40,604 bases of DNA, taken from Pseudomonadota bacterium. GTDB taxonomy: Bacteria > Myxococcota_A > UBA796 > GCA-2862545. The position numbers were made by a program, and so were the translations under genes. The stretch spans positions 1 through 40,604 of the forward strand of contig CANNIZ010000041.1 in the NCBI GenBank assembly GCA_947505245.1, in the 5' to 3' direction. Below the pieces are notes generated by a model. It was not told the origin of the DNA, did not search any database, and worked only from the letters and a program-made list of their open reading frames with translations. Positions 35,475-40,604 of the stretch are shown piece after piece (positions within the stretch are counted from its first letter, which is position 1; each line of letters opens with the position of its first letter).

Positions 35475-36398
35475 ATGCACCTGCTCCATCGCGGCGCCAT
35501 CGTCGTCGTCCTCGGTTCTGGATCAAAGGGCAACTGCACGTACGTCGGGGACGGCAAGTCCGGCGTGCTCATCGACTGCGGCCTGTCCACGCGGCAGATC
35601 GCCGATCGGATGACCCTCGCGGGACTCACCGGAGACGGGCCGCTCGGCGCTCCGATCGACGCCGTGCTCATCACCCACGAACACAGCGACCACGTGTCCG
35701 CAGCCGGCGTGCTCGACCGCCGCCTCGCGGCTGAAGACGCGCTCGCCGTGCCGTTCTACATGACCGAAGGCACCCGCCGGCGCGTGAACTCCAAGGTCAT
35801 GCCCCGCAACGTGCAGCGGTCGCGCGCCGATCACGCGTTCCGCGTCGGTGGACTGCTGATCGAGCCGATCTCGGTGTCGCACGACACGCCCGAGCCCGTC
35901 GCCTACCTGATCGACGTGCGCGGCACCCGCGTCGGCGTGATCACCGACCTCGGCAAGAGCACCCCCGGCGTGGAGCGCGCGTTTGCCTCGCTCGACGTCG
36001 CCGTCCTCGAGTACAACCACGACCTGACGATGCTGCGGGACGGCCCGTATCCGCCCGAATTGAAGCGACGCATCGAAGGGCCCTGGGGCCACCTCTCGAA
36101 CGATCAGGCCGCCGAGATCACGACGCGCGCCGGCAGTCGGCTGTCGCACCTCGTCCTCGCGCACCTCTCCGAAGAGAACAACACCCCCGCTCGTGCCGAG
36201 CGTGCAGCCTCCGCCGCGCTTCATTCGATCGGTCGGCGCGACGTGACGGTGTTGGTCGGCTCGCCAACGGAGCCGGTCCAGGTGGTAGCGACCCGCCCCA
36301 CCGCGCCGGTCCGCCCCACCGCGCCGGTGCGTCCCGCGCGCAGCTCCCACGTCCCGCCGGAACAAGGCAGCTTGTTCGGACCGTCTCCCTGGGCGTAG
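35475..36398 (+). CDS. WalJ/YycJ-type MBL-fold metallo-hydrolase
   Basis: This 307-residue protein has the start LGSGSKGNCTYVGDGKSGVL and the ligand motif THEHSDH (about residues 67-73). Also present are SVSHDTPEPVAYLID, ITDLGK and the diagnostic VAVLEYNHDLTMLRDGPYP with RRIEGPWGHLSNDQAAE, all closely matching YycJ/WalJ proteins. These are metal-dependent phosphoesterases, and YycJ-type members have been linked to 5'-exonuclease activity and DNA repair. The C-terminal 40 residues are Pro/Arg-rich with two RPTAPV units and a final GSLFGPSPWA. ATG 35475 fits the family N-terminus; the ribosome site is weak. A glycosyltransferase frame begins at or before the stop codon. Confidence 0.87.
   Translation: MHLLHRGAIVVVLGSGSKGNCTYVGDGKSGVLIDCGLSTRQIADRMTLAGLTGDGPLGAPIDAVLITHEHSDHVSAAGVLDRRLAAEDALAVPFYMTEGTRRRVNSKVMPRNVQRSRADHAFRVGGLLIEPISVSHDTPEPVAYLIDVRGTRVGVITDLGKSTPGVERAFASLDVAVLEYNHDLTMLRDGPYPPELKRRIEGPWGHLSNDQAAEITTRAGSRLSHLVLAHLSEENNTPARAERAASAALHSIGRRDVTVLVGSPTEPVQVVATRPTAPVRPTAPVRPARSSHVPPEQGSLFGPSPWA
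36294..36329 (+). repeat. Two tandem 18-nt units in the metallo-hydrolase gene
   Basis: The unit CGCCCCACCGCGCCGGTC occurs at 36294-36311 and again at 36312-36329 with one change in the last base. Each encodes RPTAPV. Copy number could change without breaking the frame. Confidence 0.8.
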
Positions 36399-37192
36399 CT
36401 ACCGTCGTCCTCCGCACCGGGGCGCTCGGGGACTTCGTCGCCACGCTGCCCGTCCTGCACCGGCTCGCCGAAGACGGTGCCGTGCTGGTGATCGGACAAC
36501 CTCGCTACGAAGCCCTTACGTCGCCTCGGATCGCGTTCCTCGACGTCGAGGGGTCCCGAGCGCGGGCCCTGTTCACCGGCGCGCTCGACCTGTCGGCGTA
36601 CGATCGCGGGCTCGCGTACACCGCTTCCGGCGCGGAAGCGCTGCGTTCGTGCGGCCTGCGCGACGTGCTCGAAGGCGCGCCCAAGCCCGCCCCGGACGTC
36701 GCGATCAGCGACCACCTGTGGGCGCCCCTGGTGCCCGCGTTCGGCCCGCGCGATCGGGACCCCCGCGTGTCTCCCGACGCCGAAGCGCTCGACGCGATGC
36801 GAACGCGCCTCGCCGGTCGTCGTCCGGTCGTGATCAGCCCGGGCAGCGGCGGAGCGGCCAAGCGGCTGCCGCTCGCGTGGTGGGCCGAGGTCGCGGCGCA
36901 CCTCGACGACGTCGTGTGGGTGGGCGGTCCCCTCGAAGCCGGCGACGGGCCCTGGCCCGAACCTCGCTGGGACGACCTCGACCTGGGCGGTCTTGTCGCG
37001 CTCGCCGCGTCCTGCCGCGCGTGGTTGTGCCCCGACTCGGGCCCCGGGCACCTCGCGCGCGCCGTTGGAGCGCAGGTCGGCGTCGTGTTCACCGCCGCGA
37101 CCTCGCCTGCGACGTGGGCCCCGCCGGGCGCGCGGGTGTTCCGCCAGGAAACCGCGCCGACCGACGTCGCGCGGTGGGTCGCGGGGTTATGA
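36389..37192 (+). CDS. GT9-like (heptosyltransferase-type) glycosyltransferase, non-canonical start
   Basis: The conserved N-terminus of this family (V-L-R-T-G-A-L-G-D-F) is encoded in frame from about 36407, but no ATG, GTG or TTG exists between it and the upstream stop region. The nearest table-11 start is CTG 36389, inside the end of the metallo-hydrolase gene; GTG 36482 would cut off the nucleotide-binding start. From CTG the product has 267 residues. Later motifs are PGSGGAAKRLPLAWWAEVA and CPDSGPGHLARAVGA, the nucleotide-sugar site of GT9 enzymes. Family members transfer heptose in lipopolysaccharide core synthesis, and this one is shorter (usual length about 340). Confidence 0.6.
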   Translation: MGVATVVLRTGALGDFVATLPVLHRLAEDGAVLVIGQPRYEALTSPRIAFLDVEGSRARALFTGALDLSAYDRGLAYTASGAEALRSCGLRDVLEGAPKPAPDVAISDHLWAPLVPAFGPRDRDPRVSPDAEALDAMRTRLAGRRPVVISPGSGGAAKRLPLAWWAEVAAHLDDVVWVGGPLEAGDGPWPEPRWDDLDLGGLVALAASCRAWLCPDSGPGHLARAVGAQVGVVFTAATSPATWAPPGARVFRQETAPTDVARWVAGL

Positions 37193-37216
37193 TTCAGCCC
37201 TTCCCGGAGGCAGCGG

Positions 37217-38302
37217 ATGTCGGTGTTCTCGGACATGTACGAGCTGGGGCACGAGCAGGTCGTGTTCTGTCGCAACGAGGCGTCCGGCCTCAACGCCATC
37301 ATCGCCATCCACGACACCACGCTCGGGCCCGCGCTCGGCGGCTGTCGCCTGTATGACTACCCGACCGTCGAAGACGCGCTGAAAGACGCGCTCCGCCTGT
37401 CGCGCGCGATGAGCTACAAGGCGGCCGTCGCGGGGGTCGACTACGGCGGCGGCCAGGCTGTGATCATCGGCGACCCGTCGGCAAAGAACGAGACGTTGTT
37501 CCGCGCGTTCGGTCGCCACGTCGACTCGCTGGGCGGCCGCTACATCACCGCTGAAGACATGAACACCAACGTCGAAGACATGAACCAGATCGGCCGCGAG
37601 ACGCGGTTCGTGACGGGTTCGTCGGTCAAGCCGGGCGGCTCGAGCGACCCGTCCCCGGTCACGGGCTGGGGCATCTACCAGGGCATTCGCGCGTGCCTCG
37701 AGGTCGTGTATGGCACGCCGGAGGTCAAGGGGCGCCGCGTGGTGATCCAGGGCCTCGGCAACGTCGGCTGGGCCGTGGCGCTGCATCTCCACCAGCACGG
37801 CGCCAACCTCGTGTTCGCCGACATCAACCGCAACCGCGTGCGCAAGGCCCTCGAGGCGTTCGGCGGCGAGGCCGTGGAAGCCGAAGACTGGTACACCACC
37901 CAGGCCGATGTGCTCGCTCCCTGCGCGGTCGGCGGGGTCATCAACCCCACCAGCATCCCCCTGCTGCGCGCGCCGATCGTCGCCGGCGGGGCGAACAACA
38001 TCCTCGAAGACGAAGACCGCGACGGGGAGGCGCTGATCAAGAAGGGCATCACCTACGCGCCCGACTACGTCATCAACGCGGGCGGCCTGATCAGCGTCGC
38101 CGGCGAGCTTCGCGGCACCCCGCGCGAGAAGGTGATGAACGACGCGATGAACATCTTCGACACCGTGAAGCGCGTGTTGAACAAGTCCGCGATGGAGTCG
38201 ATCACGCCCGTCGATGCGGCGAACCGCCTCGCGAGGGAGCGCATGGAGACCCTCGCCGCGATCCACCGCACCTACATCGCGCCCAACGCGGCGCGGGGGT
38301 GA
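37217..38302 (+). CDS. Leucine dehydrogenase homologue with catalytic Lys80 replaced by Gln
   Basis: The 361-residue protein follows the leucine dehydrogenase family throughout: GPALGGCRLYDYP, SYKAAVAGVDYGGG (66-79), ITAEDMNTNVEDM (110-122), GGSSDPSPVTGWG, an NAD-type Rossmann motif VVIQGLGNVGWA with FADIN, and APCAVGGVIN. Numbering is the same as for the Bacillus enzyme: Lys68 is kept, but the GGGK lysine, catalytic Lys80, is Gln80 (codon CAG). NAD-dependent oxidative deamination of branched-chain amino acids would be expected to be weakened or altered. GGAGG lies 6 nt before ATG 37217. The stop overlaps the scpA start by 4 nt. Confidence 0.85.
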   Translation: MSVFSDMYELGHEQVVFCRNEASGLNAIIAIHDTTLGPALGGCRLYDYPTVEDALKDALRLSRAMSYKAAVAGVDYGGGQAVIIGDPSAKNETLFRAFGRHVDSLGGRYITAEDMNTNVEDMNQIGRETRFVTGSSVKPGGSSDPSPVTGWGIYQGIRACLEVVYGTPEVKGRRVVIQGLGNVGWAVALHLHQHGANLVFADINRNRVRKALEAFGGEAVEAEDWYTTQADVLAPCAVGGVINPTSIPLLRAPIVAGGANNILEDEDRDGEALIKKGITYAPDYVINAGGLISVAGELRGTPREKVMNDAMNIFDTVKRVLNKSAMESITPVDAANRLARERMETLAAIHRTYIAPNAARG

Positions 38303-39087
38303 AGGCCGGCGCGCCGACGCTCGCGGTGTGGACCGTCCGGACCGAGGTGTTCGACGGTCCGCTCGATCTGTTGCTGCACCTCGTGCGCAAAGACGGCATC
38401 GAGCTGCGGGACATCCGCGTCGCGCGGCTGTGCGACAGCTACCTGCAGTGGCTCGACGCCATGCGGGGCATTCATCTCGGTATCGCGGGCGATTACCTCG
38501 TAATGGCCGCCACGCTCTGCCGCCTGAAGGCCCTGGAGCTGCTCCCGCGCGCGCCAACCGCCGTGGTCGTGGAAGACGAGGTGGACCCTCGCCAGGCTTT
38601 GATACGCAAGCTCGCGGAGCACCAGCGCTACAAAGACGCCGCGCAGGTCCTCTCCGAGCGCGACTGGCTCAACCGGGACGTGTTCACGCGGCCCGCCGAT
38701 GACGGTCCGGCTCCGCGTCCGCTCGCGGCCGGCGTCGACGCGTTCGGGCTGCTCGACGTCTACTTCGCCATCCTTCAGCGGGCCGCAGCGCCCGACCCGA
38801 TCCACGAGGTCCACGCCAGCACGTTCGACATGGGAAAGCTCTGCCGCAGCGTCCTCGCGCAGTTCGGAGCCCTGGGCACGCGGCTGGACCTCGCGGACGT
38901 GCTGCTCGTGTTCCCGTCCCGCTTGGAGCGCATCGTCGCGTTCCTCGGCGTGCTCGAGATGGCCCGCCTCGGGTGGTTGGACATCGATCAGGCCGTGCCG
39001 TTCGGTCCGGTCCTGCTCGAAGCGCGCGTCGGCCCCGACGTCGACCTGCTGCCGCTCGTCGGTCGCATGGAGCTCCTCGCAGGATGA
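38299..39087 (+). CDS. scpA: Segregation and condensation protein A
   Basis: This 262-residue kleisin bridges SMC heads in the bacterial condensin that organises the chromosome. The N-terminal motif TEVFDGPLDLLLHLVRKDGIELRDI is the ScpA signature. It is followed by AGDYLVMAATLCRLKALELLP and a C-terminal winged-helix region with FLGVLEMARLGWLDIDQ. The GTG start at 38299 overlaps the dehydrogenase stop (GTGA) and sits a few residues before the signature. The stop overlaps scpB. No smc gene is seen in the window. Confidence 0.92.
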   Translation: MKAGAPTLAVWTVRTEVFDGPLDLLLHLVRKDGIELRDIRVARLCDSYLQWLDAMRGIHLGIAGDYLVMAATLCRLKALELLPRAPTAVVVEDEVDPRQALIRKLAEHQRYKDAAQVLSERDWLNRDVFTRPADDGPAPRPLAAGVDAFGLLDVYFAILQRAAAPDPIHEVHASTFDMGKLCRSVLAQFGALGTRLDLADVLLVFPSRLERIVAFLGVLEMARLGWLDIDQAVPFGPVLLEARVGPDVDLLPLVGRMELLAG

Positions 39088-39713
39088 CCGGCGAACCGCC
39101 AGCCCCCAGGCCAGCGGGCGAGATCGTCGCGTTCCCCGGCATCGAACGCGAGGCGCCGCCCACCCTCACCGCGGCCGTCGAAGCCATGTTGTTCGTGTCG
39201 GCCGAGCCGCTCGGGTTGAACGCCCTCTGCGAGGCCCTCGGCAACGCCGACCCGATCGAGGTTCGCGTCGTGATCGACCAGCTGATGCGTCGGTGCCAGG
39301 CGCCCGATCACGGCGTCGAACTTGTCGAGGTCGCCGGCGCGTTCCAGTTTCGCACCAAGGCCGCGTTTGCCAGCGTCGTCGCCCGAATTCGCGGAGGCAA
39401 GCCACAACGGCTGTCGGGTCCCGCGCTCGAGGTGCTCGCGATCATCGCATACCGGCAGCCCGTCACCCGCCACGAGATCGACCAGATCCGCGGCGTCGAC
39501 TCCGGCGGGCCGCTGCGCGGGCTGATCGACCGGTCCCTCGTGCGCGTCTCCGGCCGACGCGACGAGCCTGGGCGGCCGCTCGAATACGCCACCGCGCCCG
39601 CGTTTCTCGAGCTGTTCGGCCTGCCCGGCCTCGGATCGCTCCCCACCCTGCGCGAGCGCGAAGGGCTCGGCGCCCGGACCGACCCGGGCGACGATCCCGA
39701 CGCGAGCGGGTAG
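39084..39713 (+). CDS. scpB: Segregation and condensation protein B
   Basis: The 209-residue partner of ScpA has tandem winged-helix domains. The first begins TAAVEAMLFVSAEPLGLNALCEALG (about residues 29-53). The second contains LSGPALEVLAIIAYRQPVTRHEIDQIRGVDS (about 113-143), the most conserved ScpB stretch, then GRPLEYATAPAFLELFGLP. An N-terminal Pro-rich extension of about 25 residues and an acidic C-terminal tail flank them. ATG 39084 overlaps the scpA stop (ATGA). Confidence 0.93.
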   Translation: MTGEPPAPRPAGEIVAFPGIEREAPPTLTAAVEAMLFVSAEPLGLNALCEALGNADPIEVRVVIDQLMRRCQAPDHGVELVEVAGAFQFRTKAAFASVVARIRGGKPQRLSGPALEVLAIIAYRQPVTRHEIDQIRGVDSGGPLRGLIDRSLVRVSGRRDEPGRPLEYATAPAFLELFGLPGLGSLPTLREREGLGARTDPGDDPDASG

Positions 39714-39722
39714 ATTCGTCAG

Positions 39723-40019
39723 GTGGAACAGCCCGAGACCGAGCCGAAGTCTCCCGTGACCGTCATCGCCGGCTGCGCCCTGGTCGCGCTGGTGGTGCCG
39801 CTGTTCGCGCTCCAGGCGTTAGCGCTCGCCGGGAGTGTGGCGTCCGCGAACGGGTTCGGCCGGTTCGTGCCAGGGTTCTGGGACGAAGACGGCGACGGTT
39901 CACGCGAGATCGTCGTCGGCTGCCCGGAAGACGGCTGCGCGTCCTGCGACTACCACGCGTTCGGCCCCATCCACGTCGCCACCGTCAACGACTTCGACGC
40001 CCTCTGCCAGCCCTATTGA
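39723..40019 (+). CDS. Small single-helix membrane protein, Cys-rich exterior
   Basis: The 98-residue product has a polar head of 12 residues, a membrane helix (about residues 13-38, VTVIAGCALVALVVPLFALQA) and a 60-residue outer part. That part holds WDEDGDGSREIVVGC, CPEDGCASCDYH and a final Cys, suggesting disulfides or metal binding plus an Asp-rich calcium-type loop. The start is GTG 39723, 9 nt after scpB. Its end overlaps the convergent permease by 7 nt. The family is not recognised. Confidence 0.65.
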   Translation: MEQPETEPKSPVTVIAGCALVALVVPLFALQALALAGSVASANGFGRFVPGFWDEDGDGSREIVVGCPEDGCASCDYHAFGPIHVATVNDFDALCQPY

Positions 40020-40604
40020 GGGGGTCGGGCCGCGATGAAGCCGGCCAAAGCCACACACATCGTTCCGACGATTCCCGCCCCGCTCGGGTACTCGTGCAAC
40101 AGCACCAGGCCGAGCGCGTAGGCGAACACGGGCGTCGCGTATTGCACCACGCTCACCTGCGCGGCGTTGGCCACCGCGTACGCCTTCGTCATCAGCGTCT
40201 GCGCGATGGCGCCGAGCAACCCGACGGCGACCATCAACCCCGCCGTGCGCGGCGAATCCACGGCTGTTCCCTGAAGCAGCGTCGGAGCCGCGAGGAACGT
40301 TCCGATGACGCCGAACCAGAACACGATGACCTCCGACGAATCGGTCCGGGTCAACGTTCGCACCGACAGGTACGCGCCGGCTGCGCAGAACGCCGCGACG
40401 ACCGCGCAGCCGAGGCCGATCAGATCGTCGCTCGCGGCCGGCCCGGCGACGAACGCCACCCCGACGAGTCCGAGCGCGAGCGCCGCCCAGATCCGCGGCG
40501 GAGGCCGCTCTCCAACGAGCGGCGACGCCACGCCGACGAGCAACGGCGACATGTACGTGATCAGCACCGCGTCTCCGAGCGGAAGCCGGGCGATCGCCTC
40601 GAAG
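40013..40604 (-). CDS. EamA/DMT-superfamily permease, 5' end outside window
   Basis: The frame is open to the window edge, and the visible part starts in the first half with FEAIARLPLGDAVLITYMSPLL, the typical end of the first EamA repeat. The second repeat is complete (GLGCAVVAAFCAAGAYLSVRTL through QVSVVQYATPVFAYALGLVLLHEYPS), so about six to seven helices are visible. Length and substrate cannot be judged. A related, complete EamA permease is at 2344-3234, but their sequences look only distantly similar. Confidence 0.85.
   Translation of the reverse strand, partial: FEAIARLPLGDAVLITYMSPLLVGVASPLVGERPPPRIWAALALGLVGVAFVAGPAASDDLIGLGCAVVAAFCAAGAYLSVRTLTRTDSSEVIVFWFGVIGTFLAAPTLLQGTAVDSPRTAGLMVAVGLLGAIAQTLMTKAYAVANAAQVSVVQYATPVFAYALGLVLLHEYPSGAGIVGTMCVALAGFIAARPPQ

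Overview
The window is GC-rich bacterial chromosome with tightly packed genes on both strands, many 4-nt ATGA/GTGA stop-start overlaps and frequent GTG/TTG starts. Several signs point to Myxococcota or a close deltaproteobacterial relative. A very long thrombospondin type-3 protein ends in a MYXO-CTERM-like tail (Gly-Cys cluster, hydrophobic stretch, four Arg). Asp-Thr (DT) low-complexity linkers occur in two proteins. There is a MopE-like motif, several small lipoproteins, and large envelope proteins of unknown function. No rRNA, tRNA, CRISPR, phage or transposase gene was seen, so the lineage is inferred only from protein character.

Layout. 1-1543: the end of a CxxCH protein and a short-signal heme-porin-like protein. 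1551-4165: pseudouridine synthase, DMT permease and a TIGR01777-type epimerase. 4242-7026: leucyl aminopeptidase and ExoVII large subunit. 7053-10603 (minus): a phospholipid-synthesis operon, with a MopE-like lipoprotein followed by PlsB and two small membrane proteins. 10651-13806: alpha/beta hydrolase, DUF2914 membrane protein and an MFS transporter. 13888-20470: acyl-CoA synthetase, a Qnr-like pentapeptide protein and the giant TSP3 protein. 20476-24821: zinc-ribbon membrane protein, then a biotin carboxylase / biotin carrier / methylmalonyl-CoA mutase operon. 24818-27134: class II amidotransferase and TatB-TatC. 27135-27551: the only long non-coding stretch, holding three related palindromic elements and a cluster of small GC hairpins. 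27552-30305: MuiA/DUF4139 protein and a secreted unknown. 30291-32577 (minus): the MeaB chaperone GTPase, an ECHDC1-like decarboxylase of the crotonase fold and a lipoprotein. 32620-35424: lipoproteins, a tail-anchored helical-repeat protein and a lone ExbD. 35475-39713: WalJ-type metallo-hydrolase, GT9-like glycosyltransferase, leucine-dehydrogenase homologue and ScpA-ScpB. 39723-40604: a small membrane protein and the end of a second DMT permease.

How the genes fit together. The clearest metabolic theme is propionyl-/methylmalonyl-CoA handling. A carboxylase module and mutase large subunit (21164-24821) and the mutase chaperone MeaB with a likely malonyl-CoA-type decarboxylase (30848-32577) lie about 6 kb apart. 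The carboxyltransferase and the B12-binding mutase subunit are not in the window. FadD and PlsB add fatty-acid activation and phospholipid synthesis. The leucine-dehydrogenase homologue could feed branched-chain carbon into the same route, but its catalytic Lys80 is Gln.

Most worth a second look: the palindrome family at 27306-27488, the heme-porin at 440-1543, the K80Q dehydrogenase, the decarboxylase-MeaB pair, and the glycosyltransferase gene with no ATG/GTG/TTG upstream of its conserved N-terminus.
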